DNA from: Streptomyces sp.
GTDB taxonomy: Bacteria > Actinomycetota > Actinomycetes > Streptomycetales > Streptomycetaceae
DNA: 64,000 nt
Assembly (NCBI RefSeq): GCF_019510245.1
Contig: NZ_JAEKKT010000128.1
Location: forward strand, 1-64,000
Direction of reading: 5' to 3'
Shown here: positions 7,909 to 16,326 of the stretch, in pieces
Layout: each line of letters opens with the position of its first letter
Position numbering within the stretch: the stretch's first letter is position 1
Made by a program: the position numbers and the translations under genes
Notes under the pieces: generated by a model
What the model was told of the DNA's origin: nothing
Seen by the model: only the letters and a program-made list of their open reading frames with translations
The model's database searches: none

Positions 7909-8709
7909 CTAATCGGAGCCGTTCTCCCCGGCGGGCAGGAAGACCATGAGCGAAAGCTTTTCGTCATGGGCGTCCGCCAGCTTCAGGCAGTCCACGTCGA
8001 CCCGTCCGAGCCGTGGGTGCCGTAGCTCCTTCCGGGCGGAGGTGGACCCGCCGACGCTCCGCTCGTCCCACACTGCGCGGAACGCCTCCGAGGAGTCCAG
8101 CAGCGACTCCAGCAGCGCGGGGCCGCGCGGATCGTCGGGGTACCGGGCGAGGGCCACCCGCAACTGGCCGGTGAGTGCGCGTGCCTCGCCGAGCCAGTCG
8201 ACGAACAGCCCCGAGCCCCGCGACTCGGTGAAGGTGATCCGGAGGAGGTTGCGCTCGTCCGGCGGGCGCCGGTCGAGGCCGCCGAGCAGCTCGGCGTACG
8301 CGTCGTTGTACGCCAGCAGGTCCCACCACGGGTTCGTCACGCAAGCGGGCCTGGGGGAGAGTTCCCGCACCAGCCGTGCCAGCAGGGGGTCGACCTTCAC
8401 CGGCCCCGGACCCGAGGGCGGCGGCACCAGGGCGGCCAGGGTGAACAGGTGGGCGCGCTGCGGCCCGGAGAGGCGCAGCGCGCGGGCCAGGCTTTCGACG
8501 ACCTTCCTGTTCACGCTGATGTCGCGGCCCTGTTCGAGCCAGGTGTACCAGGTGACGCTGACCCCGGCGAGCTGCGCCAGCTCGTCGCGGCGCAGCCCCG
8601 GGGTGCGGCGCCGCACCCCGGACCGGAAGCCTGCCGCCGCCGGGTCGGTCGCCTCGCGCCGGGCGCGGAGAAAGGCACCGAGTTCGCCGTGCCGGACCAG
8701 GTCTGCCAT
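7909..8709 (-). CDS. XRE-family regulator with MmyB-like ligand domain
   Basis: 266 residues from ATG 8709. Residues about 15-75 are a helix-turn-helix (RRRTPGLRRDELAQLAGVSVTWYTWLEQGRDI). The rest is the MmyB-like ligand-binding domain (VTNPWWDLLAYNDAYAELLGG, then a C-terminal region on the pattern HPRLGRVDVDCLKL). These regulators usually control a nearby oxidoreductase or a divergent gene. The divergent neighbour here is a HipA-like kinase about 225 bp away, so control of that gene is possible but unproven. Confidence 0.88.
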   Translation of the reverse strand: MADLVRHGELGAFLRARREATDPAAAGFRSGVRRRTPGLRRDELAQLAGVSVTWYTWLEQGRDISVNRKVVESLARALRLSGPQRAHLFTLAALVPPPSGPGPVKVDPLLARLVRELSPRPACVTNPWWDLLAYNDAYAELLGGLDRRPPDERNLLRITFTESRGSGLFVDWLGEARALTGQLRVALARYPDDPRGPALLESLLDSSEAFRAVWDERSVGGSTSARKELRHPRLGRVDVDCLKLADAHDEKLSLMVFLPAGENGSD

Positions 8710-8933
8710 GGGCCGAACTCCTCTTGGACGGAGGTTCCGCCCCCACCGTAGGAGTCTCCGTGACCATGACGCCAACGAGACTTGGGAACACGTGGTATGC
8801 GGTGAGATCATGGATCTCGCGTGGGCCCGGGGCGCCCCTCGCCCGCTGTCACGCTCGGTTACTATGCTCACTTCGTGCCGGAGGTCAGCCCGGCCGTCGA
8901 CTGCATGGTTGAGAAGCTGGATGGCCTGGGAAA

Positions 8934-9698
8934 ATGCTGCGAGAAGTGACCGCGACCCGCTACATCACGCCCCTGCGGGAGGGTGGCTCGCTGCCGGGGC
9001 TCGTCGAGGGCGACGACTTCGGAACGTACGTCATGAAGTTCACCGGCGCCGGGCAGGGCCGCAAGACGCTGGTCGCCGAGGTCGTCTGCGGTGAACTGGC
9101 CCGCCGGCTCGGGTTCCGGATGCCCCGGCTGGTCACCGTCGAACTGGATCCGGTGCTGGGACTCGGCGAACCCGAGCAGCAGGTGCAGGACCTGCTGCGA
9201 GGCAGCGGCGGCACCAACCTGGGCATGGACTTCCTCTCGGGTGCCCTCGGTTTCGACCCGCTCGCCTTCGCGGTGAGCCCCGAGGAGGCCGGGCGGATCG
9301 TGTGGTTCGACGCGCTGGTCAACAACGTCGACCGCTCCTGGCGCAACCCCAACCTGCTGGTCCACCGGGGCGACCTGTGGCTCATCGACCACGGCGCCAC
9401 CATGATCTGGCAGCACAACTGGCCCTCGGCTGAGGCCTCCGCCGCCCGCCCGTACGACGCCGCCGACCACGCGCTGAGCGGGTTCGGCCCCGACGTCCGG
9501 GCCGCCGCCGCGGACTTGGCACCCCGGGTCACCGAGGACCTGCTCGCCGAGGTCACCGCCGAGATCCCGGACGCCTGGCTCGCCGCCGAGCCCGGCTTCG
9601 ACACCCCCGACGACCTGCGCCGCACCTACGCCCGGCCGCTGCTCGCCCGGGCCGCCGTCATCCACGAGCGCATCACCGGCATCGAGGGGGCCAAGTGA
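8934..9698 (+). CDS. HipA-like serine/threonine kinase
   Basis: 254 residues matching the short HipA-like kinase family. Visible are the nucleotide-side strand YVMKFTGAGQGRKTLVAEVVCGELARRLG, the catalytic loop NNVDRSWRNPNLLV (Asp and Asn), and the metal-binding LIDHGATMIW. It lacks the N-terminal HipA domain and has no HipB-type antitoxin next to it. The stop overlaps the start of the DUF3037 gene by four bases (GTGA), indicating tight translational coupling. In E. coli HipA phosphorylates GltX and causes dormancy; a similar role here is inference. Confidence 0.82.
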   Translation: MLREVTATRYITPLREGGSLPGLVEGDDFGTYVMKFTGAGQGRKTLVAEVVCGELARRLGFRMPRLVTVELDPVLGLGEPEQQVQDLLRGSGGTNLGMDFLSGALGFDPLAFAVSPEEAGRIVWFDALVNNVDRSWRNPNLLVHRGDLWLIDHGATMIWQHNWPSAEASAARPYDAADHALSGFGPDVRAAAADLAPRVTEDLLAEVTAEIPDAWLAAEPGFDTPDDLRRTYARPLLARAAVIHERITGIEGAK

Positions 9699-10144
9699 GC
9701 GAGACCCACATCAACGTGGCCGGGCACATGACCGAGCGCCACATCACCCGCACCGGCCAGGGCGGCGACCGGGACGTCTTCGAGTACGCCCTGCTGCGCG
9801 TCGTACCCCGCGTGGAGCGCGGCGAGTGCATCAACGCGGGCGTCCTCGTGTACTGCCGGGCCAAGGGGTACGTGGGCGCCCGCACCCATCTGGACGAGGC
9901 CCGGCTGCTGGCCCTGGACCCGGGCGCGGACGTCGCCGGGGTGCGGGCCGCGCTCGGGGCGGTGGAGGCTGTCTGCGCGGGTGGGGCGGCGGCGGGGCAC
10001 GCGGCCGGGGACGACCCGGGGCGGCGCTTCCGCTGGCTGGTCGCGCCCCGCTCCACCGTCGTCCAGCCGGGACCCGTGCACACCGGGCTCACCCGCGACC
10101 CGGCCGCGGAGACGGAGCGGTTGCTGGACCTCCTGGTGAGGTAA
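9695..10144 (+). CDS. DUF3037 protein coupled to HipA-like kinase
   Basis: 149 residues with the DUF3037 signature FEYALLRVVPRVERGECINAGVLVYCR, then a region rich in Ala/Gly and FRWLVAPRSTVVQPGPVHTGLT. HipA-like kinase followed by DUF3037 is a recurring gene pair in many bacteria, so the two proteins very likely work together. DUF3037 could be the partner or antidote of the kinase. Start GTG 9695 overlaps the preceding TGA, and no separate ribosome site is needed. Confidence 0.85.
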   Translation: MSETHINVAGHMTERHITRTGQGGDRDVFEYALLRVVPRVERGECINAGVLVYCRAKGYVGARTHLDEARLLALDPGADVAGVRAALGAVEAVCAGGAAAGHAAGDDPGRRFRWLVAPRSTVVQPGPVHTGLTRDPAAETERLLDLLVR

Positions 10145-10168
10145 TGGATCACACTGCGCGGCGTGACG

Positions 10169-10229
10169 TTGACACCGCGTGCCAGGGCTTCTAGCGTCAC
10201 GTCTGTCGAAGGTACTAAGCGGTCGCTCA
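10169..10229 (+). promoter_or_regulatory. Promoter with TetR-like operator ahead of fabG-type SDR
   Basis: TTGACA (10169-10174) is separated by 17 bp from TAGCGT (10192-10197), a good hrdB-type promoter. TAAGCGGTCGCTCA (10216-10229), a near-perfect inverted repeat with arms TAAGCG/CGCTCA, lies about 15 bp past the expected transcription start. This shape is usual for TetR-family repressors of lipid genes. The promoter call is sound; the regulator is unknown. Confidence 0.65.
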
Positions 10230-10281
10230 CCATCCGGCCGGATTCTCGATCAGGTGTTCTCAAGGGCGAGGAGAAACAGCA

Positions 10282-11043
10282 ATGTCCAGCACTGAGCAGC
10301 GGGTGGCCGTCGTCACCGGTGCAGCACGTGGCATCGGAGCCGCCACCGCCGTACGACTGGCCGCCGAGGGCCGCGCGGTCGCCGTGATCGACCTCGACGA
10401 GGCCGCCTGCAAGGACACCGTCGAGAAGATCACCGCGGCCGGCGGCAAGGCCATCGCGGTCGGCGCCGACGTCTCCGACGAGGCCCAGGTCGCCGCCGCG
10501 ATCGCGCGCGTCGTCGAGGAGCTGGGCGCTCCGACCATCCTGGTCAACAACGCCGGCGTGCTCCGCGACAACCTGCTGTTCAAGATGTCCGCGTCCGACT
10601 GGGACACGGTCCTCAACGTGCACCTGCGCGGCTCCTTCCTGATGACGAAGGCCGTCCAGCAGCACATGGTCGAGGCCGGCTGGGGCCGGGTCGTCAACCT
10701 GTCCTCGTCCTCGGCGCTCGGCAACCGCGGCCAGGCCAACTACTCCGCCGCCAAGGCCGGTCTGCAGGGCTTCACCAAGACCCTCGCCATCGAGCTCGGC
10801 AAGTTCGGCATCACCGCCAACGCCGTCGCCCCCGGCTTCATCGCCACCGAGATGACCAAGGCCACCGCCGAGCGCGTGAAGATGGGCTTCGAGGAGTTCA
10901 AGGCCGCCGCGGCCACCCAGATCCCCGTGCAGCGCGTCGGCGAGCCCGAGGACATCGCCAACGCCATCGCCTTCTTCACGAACGAGGCCGCCGGCTTCGT
11001 CTCCGGCCAGGTGCTGTACGTGGCCGGCGGACCGCTCGACTAG
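10282..11043 (+). CDS. fabG: 3-oxoacyl-ACP reductase-type SDR
   Basis: 253 residues, classical short-chain dehydrogenase. The NADP-binding TGAARGIG is near residue 13, NNAG near 90, and the catalytic Ser...Tyr-x-x-x-Lys (NLSSSSALGNRGQANYSAAKAG) near 140-160. The C-terminal FFTNEAAGFVSGQVLYVAGG matches FabG-like enzymes. Its own promoter and a TetR-like operator precede it, and GAGGAG sits before ATG 10282. It probably shares an operon with the second SDR 31 bp downstream. The pair may act on fatty-acyl or related beta-keto substrates; the symbol is by family, not proof of a role in the housekeeping cycle. Confidence 0.85.
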   Translation: MSSTEQRVAVVTGAARGIGAATAVRLAAEGRAVAVIDLDEAACKDTVEKITAAGGKAIAVGADVSDEAQVAAAIARVVEELGAPTILVNNAGVLRDNLLFKMSASDWDTVLNVHLRGSFLMTKAVQQHMVEAGWGRVVNLSSSSALGNRGQANYSAAKAGLQGFTKTLAIELGKFGITANAVAPGFIATEMTKATAERVKMGFEEFKAAAATQIPVQRVGEPEDIANAIAFFTNEAAGFVSGQVLYVAGGPLD

Positions 11044-11074
11044 AAGTACACCGGGGAACCTGGGGAACACTGAC

Positions 11075-11836
11075 ATGACTGAACTGCCCGAGCTGTCCGG
11101 CAAGGTCGCCATCATCACCGGCGCGAGCCGCGGCATCGGCTACGGCGTCGCCGAGGCGCTGATCGCCCGCGGCGACCGCGTCGCCATCACCGGCCGCAAC
11201 GAGGACGCCCTCAAGGAGGCCGTCGAGAGCCTCGGCTCCGAGCGCGTCATCGGCATCGCCGGCAAGGCACACGACCTGGCCCACCAGAGCGAGGTCGTCG
11301 AGCGCACCATGGCGGCCTTCGGCCGCGTCGACTACCTGGTCAACAACGCGGGAACCAACCCCGTGTTCGGCCCGATCGCCGACGTCGACCTGGACGTGGC
11401 CCGCAAGGTGTTCGAGACCAACGTGGTCTCCGCCCTCGGCTTCGCCCAGAAGACCTGGCACGCCTGGCAGAAGGAGAACGGCGGCGCCATCGTCAACATC
11501 GCCTCCGTCGCCGGCCTGTCGGCCTCGCCGTTCATCGGCGCGTACGGCATCAGCAAGGCCGCGATGATCAACCTGACCCAGCAGCTGGCGCACGAGTTCG
11601 CCCCCGGCGTCCGGGTCAACGCGATCGCCCCCGCGGTCGTGAAGACCAAGTTCGCGGAGGCGCTGTACGAGGGCCGCGAGGCGGAGGCCGCCGCGGGCTA
11701 CCCGCTCAAGCGGCTCGGTGTGCCCTCCGACATCGGCGGCGCCGCCGCGTTCCTCACCTCGGAACAGTCCGACTGGGTCACCGGCCAGACGCTCGTCGTC
11801 GACGGCGGCATCTTCCTGAACGCCGGCATGGCCTGA
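11075..11836 (+). CDS. SDR family oxidoreductase
   Basis: 253 residues with TGASRGIG (cofactor), NNAG (near 90) and the catalytic Ser-Tyr-Lys set (NIASVAGLSASPFIGAYGISKAA). SDRs of this shape oxidise or reduce secondary alcohols and ketones on acyl-CoA or small cyclic substrates. It lies 31 bp after the fabG-type gene in the same orientation, so the two are likely co-regulated. A strong hairpin follows directly, which ends the operon. Confidence 0.87.
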   Translation: MTELPELSGKVAIITGASRGIGYGVAEALIARGDRVAITGRNEDALKEAVESLGSERVIGIAGKAHDLAHQSEVVERTMAAFGRVDYLVNNAGTNPVFGPIADVDLDVARKVFETNVVSALGFAQKTWHAWQKENGGAIVNIASVAGLSASPFIGAYGISKAAMINLTQQLAHEFAPGVRVNAIAPAVVKTKFAEALYEGREAEAAAGYPLKRLGVPSDIGGAAAFLTSEQSDWVTGQTLVVDGGIFLNAGMA

Positions 11837-11845
11837 CGGGCCGTC

Positions 11846-11898
11846 GGGCGTCGTTTTCGTCACAGATATTTGCCGCATCTATGACGAAAACGGCGCCC
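11846..11898. terminator. Terminator hairpin after the SDR operon
   Basis: Arms 11846-11862 (GGGCGTCGTTTTCGTCA) and 11882-11898 (TGACGAAAACGGCGCCC) pair at 16 of 17 positions across a 19-nt AT-richer loop. It lies ten bases after the SDR stop. Confidence 0.75.
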
Positions 11899-12047
11899 CC
11901 GCGGTCGTGCGAGATCCGCACAGCCGGATGACAACGTCGTCATAGCACATTCGATCAACGCCCGTGTTTCCGGGGTGCGTCAAGGCGCGCAACGCTGCGG
12001 TATGGTCTGCCGCCGACCCCTGGTACGGCGGATCGAGGAGCGTGCGC

Positions 12048-13625
12048 GTGTTCAACCGGAACCGAGGCCTGCGAAGAGCCGCCGCGCTCGCCTCCCTGTC
12101 CCTGGTCGCCGGGTGCGGGGTGCTCTCCGGCAGCAGCGCGGACAACAGCGGGCCCATCGTCGTCGGTACGACCAGCGCCCCCAGCACCCTCGACCCGGCC
12201 GGATCGTGGGACGGCTCCTGGGAGCTGTTCCGGAACGTCTACCAGACACTGCTCGCCTACCCCGACGGCGCCACCGCCCCGCAGCCCGACGCCGCGCAGA
12301 AGTGCGCCTTCACGGACTCCGGCTCCCGCACCTACCGCTGCGAACTGCGCTCCGGGCTGACGTTCGCCGACGGCGACAGACTCGACGCCGCGGCGGTCAA
12401 GTACTCCATAGACCGGATCCGGAGCATCAACGCGCCCAGCGGCCCGGCCGGACTGCTCGGCAGCCTCGACACGGTGCAGGCGACCGGCGACCGCGAGGTG
12501 GTCTTCCACCTCAACAAGCCCGACGCCACTTTCCCGTTCGTGCTCGCCACCCCCGCCATGTCGATCGTCGATCCCGACGACTACCCGGCCCACTCGCTGC
12601 GCAAGGACGCCTCCGTACGCGGCTCCGGGCCGTACACCCTCAAGTCCTACGAGGACGGCAAGCGGGCCGAGCTGGTCCGCAACGACACGTACCAGGGCTT
12701 CGCCGACCGGGAGAACGACGCGGTGACCATCCGCTACTTCCAGGACTCGGCCACCATGGTCAAGGCCCTCAGGTCCGGGGACATCGACGTCACCTACCGC
12801 GGTCTCGCCGCCTCCGACATCGTGGCCCTGCAGGCGCACGGCAGCACCGACCTCCAGCTGATCGACGGCACCGGCACCGACATCAGCTACCTGGTCTTCA
12901 ACCCCGCGGACCCGTGGGCCAAGCTGCCCGCCGTGCGCAAGGCCGTCGCCCAGCTCGTCGACCGCGCCGCGATCGCCCACACCGTCTACAAGGACACCGT
13001 CGACCCGCTGTACTCCATGGTCCCGGCGGGCCTGACCGGCCACACCACCGGCTTCTTCGACGACTTCGGCGACCCCAGCACCTCCAAGGCCCGCAAGATC
13101 CTCGCCGACGCCGGCATCACCCAGCGCGTCCCGCTCACCTTCTGGTACACCACCGACCGCTACGGCTCCGAGACCGGCGAGATGTTCCAGGAGCTCAAGC
13201 AGCAGCTGGACGACTCCGGGCTGTTCACCATCACCCTCAGGAGCCGGCCCTGGAAGACCTACGTCGTCGGCTACCAGAAGGGCGAGTACCCGGTGTTCGG
13301 CCGTGGCTGGTTCCCGGACTTCCCCGACGCCGACAACTTCATCGCGCCCTTCGTCGGCGAGCAGAACGCCCTCGGCACGCCCTACCCGTCCCCCGTGATC
13401 ACCGGCAAGCTGCTGCCGCGGTCCCGCAGTGAGAGCGACCGCGCCGAGGTCGTCAAGGACTTCGAGGAGGCCCAGCAGATCCTCGTCAACGACGCCCGGC
13501 TGATCCCGCTGTGGCAGGGCCGGCAGTACGTCGCGGCCAGCGACGACATCTCCGGCGGCGAGAAGGCGCTCGACCCGTCGACGATCATGATGATGTGGGA
13601 GCTGCACCGCAAGACCAGCTGGTGA
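12048..13625 (+). CDS. ABC transporter substrate-binding lipoprotein, peptide/nickel family (SBP_bac_5)
   Basis: 525 residues. The signal peptide ends in a lipobox (LSLVAGC, Cys near 21). The body follows the family-5 pattern: TLDPAGSWDGSWELFRNVYQTLLAYPDG, then LRSGLTFADGDRLDAAAVKYSIDRI, a DPWAKLPAVRKAVAQLVDR lobe and a C-terminal WQGRQYVAASDDISG. It should bind oligopeptides or similar ligands outside the membrane. No permease or ATPase genes are adjacent, so it either serves a system elsewhere or is an orphan. GTG 12048 has GAGGAG seven bases upstream, better placed than GTG 12042. Confidence 0.9.
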   Translation: MFNRNRGLRRAAALASLSLVAGCGVLSGSSADNSGPIVVGTTSAPSTLDPAGSWDGSWELFRNVYQTLLAYPDGATAPQPDAAQKCAFTDSGSRTYRCELRSGLTFADGDRLDAAAVKYSIDRIRSINAPSGPAGLLGSLDTVQATGDREVVFHLNKPDATFPFVLATPAMSIVDPDDYPAHSLRKDASVRGSGPYTLKSYEDGKRAELVRNDTYQGFADRENDAVTIRYFQDSATMVKALRSGDIDVTYRGLAASDIVALQAHGSTDLQLIDGTGTDISYLVFNPADPWAKLPAVRKAVAQLVDRAAIAHTVYKDTVDPLYSMVPAGLTGHTTGFFDDFGDPSTSKARKILADAGITQRVPLTFWYTTDRYGSETGEMFQELKQQLDDSGLFTITLRSRPWKTYVVGYQKGEYPVFGRGWFPDFPDADNFIAPFVGEQNALGTPYPSPVITGKLLPRSRSESDRAEVVKDFEEAQQILVNDARLIPLWQGRQYVAASDDISGGEKALDPSTIMMMWELHRKTSW

Positions 13626-13718
13626 AACGGCCGTCCCGCACCGGTTGTCAGTGGTCGCCTGTAGGTTTTTCGGTATCAGCAGGATCTGCAAGTGACCGCA
13701 ATTCGTGAGGACGTTGAC

Positions 13719-14405
13719 GTGACCGACATCGCCATGCTGCCCGAGTCCTGGCGCGGGGTTCTGGGTGACGAACTGCAGCAGCCCTACTTCAAGGAGCTGA
13801 CCGAGTTCGTCGAGGAGGAGCGGGCGAAGGGCCCCGTCTACCCGCCGCGCGAGGAGGTCTTCGCCGCGCTGGAGGCGACGCCGTTCGACCAGGTCAAGGT
13901 CTTCGTCCTCGGGCAGGACCCCTACCACGGCGAGGGCCAGGGCCACGGCCTGTGCTTCTCCGTCCGCCCCGGGGTGCGGATCCCGCCGTCCCTGCGGAAC
14001 ATCTACAAGGAGATGCGGGAGGAGCTGGGCTGGGAGTCCGTGCCGGACAACGGCTATCTGATGCCGTGGGCCCGGCAGGGCGTACTCCTGCTCAACGCGG
14101 TCCTGACGGTCCGCGCCGGTGAGGCCAACTCGCACAAGAACAAGGGCTGGGAGAAGTTCACGGACGCGGTGATCCGCGCGGTGGCCGACCGGCCGGACCC
14201 GGCCGTCTTCGTCCTCTGGGGCGGTTACGCGCAGAAGAAGCTCCGGCTGATCGACGAGACCCGGCACGTGGTGATCCAGGGCGCGCACCCGTCCCCGCTC
14301 TCCGCGAAGAAGTTCTTCGGCTCCCGCCCCTTCACCCACATCAACGAGGCGGTCGCGGCCCAGGGCCACGAGCCGATCGACTGGCGGATCCCCGACCTGG
14401 GCTGA
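13719..14405 (+). CDS. ung: Uracil-DNA glycosylase
   Basis: 228 residues, family-1 UDG. The water-activating motif GQDPYHGEGQGHGLCFSV is near residue 60, the uracil-binding VLLLNAVLTVRAGEANSHKNKGWEKFTD near 125, and the minor-groove HPSPLSAKKFFGSRPF near 190. It removes uracil from DNA as the first step of base excision repair. GTG 13719 is preferred over GTG 13692, since GTGAGGA lies seven bases upstream and homologues begin at this MTDIAMLPESW sequence. Transcribed alone; a hairpin follows at 14467. Confidence 0.97.
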   Translation: MTDIAMLPESWRGVLGDELQQPYFKELTEFVEEERAKGPVYPPREEVFAALEATPFDQVKVFVLGQDPYHGEGQGHGLCFSVRPGVRIPPSLRNIYKEMREELGWESVPDNGYLMPWARQGVLLLNAVLTVRAGEANSHKNKGWEKFTDAVIRAVADRPDPAVFVLWGGYAQKKLRLIDETRHVVIQGAHPSPLSAKKFFGSRPFTHINEAVAAQGHEPIDWRIPDLG

Positions 14406-14466
14406 GCCCATACCGAGGGCTCCTCGAAGCCGACTGAGGGGCAAACCCAAGGGGCGCTGGGGGGCA

Positions 14467-14487
14467 CCCCCGGCCGAAGGCCGGGGG
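14467..14487. terminator. Terminator hairpin after ung
   Basis: A perfect 9-bp stem, CCCCCGGCC / GGCCGGGGG, with loop GAA. A partial copy of the GGAACTGCGCGACCAGCC repeat follows at about 14488-14510. Confidence 0.8.
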
Positions 14488-14525
14488 AGGAACTGCGCGA
14501 CAAGCCCCCACCGGCCCGCAGTCCA

Positions 14526-14561
14526 ACGGCGCCGCCTGACAAGAAAAACTGACGGCGCCGT
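14526..14561. repeat. 9-bp inverted repeat upstream of the TPR gene
   Basis: ACGGCGCCG (14526-14534) and CGGCGCCGT (14553-14561) are perfect reverse complements around an 18-nt spacer, 43 bp before the start codon of the next gene. It may be an operator or a second hairpin. Confidence 0.5.
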
Positions 14562-14604
14562 CTACCGTCGGCAGCACACAACGGCTTACAGCCCGGAGGG
14601 CCCC

Positions 14605-15105
14605 GTGGCGGAGCGACAGGAGCGTACGGCAGCCGACGCCGTGCTGACGCGGATCGGGCAGGTCGTGATGTTGCACCACGCCGGGGACCGCGAGGAGGCC
14701 CGCCGGCGCCTGCTCGACCTGTGGGCGGAGATCGGCGAGCACGGCGAGCCGCTGCACCGCTGCACCCTGGCCCACTACCTGGCCGACACCCAGGACGACC
14801 CCTGCGACGAACTCGCCTGGGACCTGAGGGCGTTGTCGGCGGCCGACGAGGCGGAGGGAGCCGCGGGGCTGCGCGGCTTCTACCCCTCCCTGCACCTGAA
14901 CCTCGCCGCCGACTACGTGAAGCTCGGCCGCACCGAGGCCGCCCGCAGCCACCTGCACCGGGCCCGCGGCACGGCGGCCGCGCTCGGCGACGACGGCTAC
15001 GGCGACGGGGTCCGGGCCGCGATCAGCCGCCTGGAGCTCCGGCTCCGGGACGACGGCGACCCGGGCGCCGACCCCTGGGGCCCGCCACGGCAGCGGCCGC
15101 AGTAG
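14605..15105 (+). CDS. Tetratricopeptide-like protein of unknown function
   Basis: 166 residues, all helical in appearance. Pairs of helices such as GQVVMLHHAGDREEARRRLLDLWAEIGEHG, FYPSLHLNLAADYVKLGRTEAARSHLHRARGTA and GYGDGVRAAISRLELRL have TPR-type spacing and small residues at the packing positions. TPR proteins bind partners; no catalytic motif is visible. The GTG at 14605 has GGAGGG eight bases upstream. Similar short TPR proteins are widespread in Streptomyces without assigned function. Confidence 0.75.
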   Translation: MAERQERTAADAVLTRIGQVVMLHHAGDREEARRRLLDLWAEIGEHGEPLHRCTLAHYLADTQDDPCDELAWDLRALSAADEAEGAAGLRGFYPSLHLNLAADYVKLGRTEAARSHLHRARGTAAALGDDGYGDGVRAAISRLELRLRDDGDPGADPWGPPRQRPQ

Positions 15106-15120
15106 GGTCGCGCCGGCGTC

Positions 15121-15594
15121 TCAACGCCCGTACGTCTGCTCGCAGATCCTCGCCTGCGGACTGTCCGGCGCCCAGCCGCCGTACTGCTTGCCGAGCGCGC
15201 ACACGTCCGGGGCCTTCGGGGCCGAGCGGGGGAGTCCGGGCAGGTCCGCCTGCGGGGGGTGGGACCGGCGCACGGCGGGACGGTGCGGGGTGGCCGTGCG
15301 CGGGGCCGCCGGGGCGGGCGGGCCGGCCGGGGGAGCGGGCACGGGGGCGTGCGGGGCGGCCGGTGCGGCGCGGTGGGCCGGGCGGGACGGGCCGACCATC
15401 TCCAGGGCCTCCTTGACCGGCGCCTGCACCACCCGAGGCTCGGCACTGCCGTCCGGGCGGGGCACCGACGGCAGCGAGGGCGCCGTACCCGGCGGCGGGC
15501 CCGGTGCCGCCGGGTGCTGGACCGTCACACAGCCGGAGAGGGCCGAGAAGGTCACGGTGACCAGGAGCGCTGCGGTGGTCGTCGTTCGATGCAC
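15121..15594 (-). CDS. Proline-rich lipoprotein of unknown function
   Basis: About 157 residues from GTG 15594. The N-terminus (VHRTTTTAALLVTVTFSALSGC) is a lipoprotein signal with a lipobox. A long Pro/Ala-rich stretch (residues about 30-120) follows, then a compact tail with two cysteines (VCALGKQYGGWAPDSPQARICEQTYGR) that could form a disulphide. This suggests a cell-wall-spanning stalk ending in a small outer domain. No family is recognised. It has no clear ribosome site. Confidence 0.65.
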   Translation of the reverse strand: MHRTTTTAALLVTVTFSALSGCVTVQHPAAPGPPPGTAPSLPSVPRPDGSAEPRVVQAPVKEALEMVGPSRPAHRAAPAAPHAPVPAPPAGPPAPAAPRTATPHRPAVRRSHPPQADLPGLPRSAPKAPDVCALGKQYGGWAPDSPQARICEQTYGR

Positions 15595-15706
15595 CCGCGC
15601 AACTCTGCTGGCTCGGCGCGGAGGTTGACACCGTCGACAGGACTTTGGTGCCCCGCACGGGTGATCTCGCACCCCGTACGGGGGACGGGCGGGTGTCAGG
15701 CTGACG

Positions 15707-16219
15707 TCAGTCGCCGGTCGCGCCGTCGATCCGCTCCCGGATCAGGTCGGCATGGCCGTTGTGCCGGGCGTACTCCTCGATCATGTGGGTGTGGATCCAG
15801 CGCAGGCTGATCTGCTGCCCGGTGCGACGGTGGACGCCCTTGGAGAGGCCGTCCAGGCCGAAGCCGGCCGCGGCCTGCCGGGCGGCCCCGATCTCGGCCT
15901 GCCAGGCCGCGTACGCCTCCTGCCAGGTGTCCGCCCCGGTGAGGCGGAACTCGGCGTCCGGGTCCTCGTCACTGAAGTACAGCGGTGGCGCGTCCTCCCC
16001 GGCGAGCACCCTGCGGTACCAGGACCGCTCCACGTCGGCCATGTGGCGCACCAGCCCCATCAGGGACAGCGGGGACGGCTCCACGGAGGCGGTCCGCAGC
16101 TGAGCGTCGGTCAGGCCCTCGCATTTCACCGCGAGGGTCCGCCGGTGGAACTCCAGCCAGCCCTCCAGCATGGTGCGTTCGTCGGCGTCCACGGCGGGCA
16201 TACGGCGTTCGGTCGTCAT
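15707..16219 (-). CDS. DinB/mycothiol-transferase-type protein (DUF664)
   Basis: 170 residues. The four-helix DinB pattern is visible: MLEGWLEFHRRTLAVKCEGLTDAQLRTASVEPSPLSLMGLVRHMADVERSWYRRVL, with the metal-binding His in VRHMADVE and a second pair in IHTHMIEEYARHNGHADLIRE. Three His of this kind bind a divalent metal in DinB enzymes. In actinobacteria DUF664 members include mycothiol- or bacillithiol-type S-transferases. ATG 16219 has AGGA eight bases upstream. It is divergent from a Gfo/Idh gene. Confidence 0.85.
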   Translation of the reverse strand: MTTERRMPAVDADERTMLEGWLEFHRRTLAVKCEGLTDAQLRTASVEPSPLSLMGLVRHMADVERSWYRRVLAGEDAPPLYFSDEDPDAEFRLTGADTWQEAYAAWQAEIGAARQAAAGFGLDGLSKGVHRRTGQQISLRWIHTHMIEEYARHNGHADLIRERIDGATGD

Positions 16220-16326
16220 GCCCGGCATCCTGGCCCAGCCCGACCGATCCCACCACGGATTATCGGCCCGTATGCTTCCCTTCAGGCACGCGCGGGCAAC
16301 CGCGGGCAACCACGTGGGGAGCGTCT

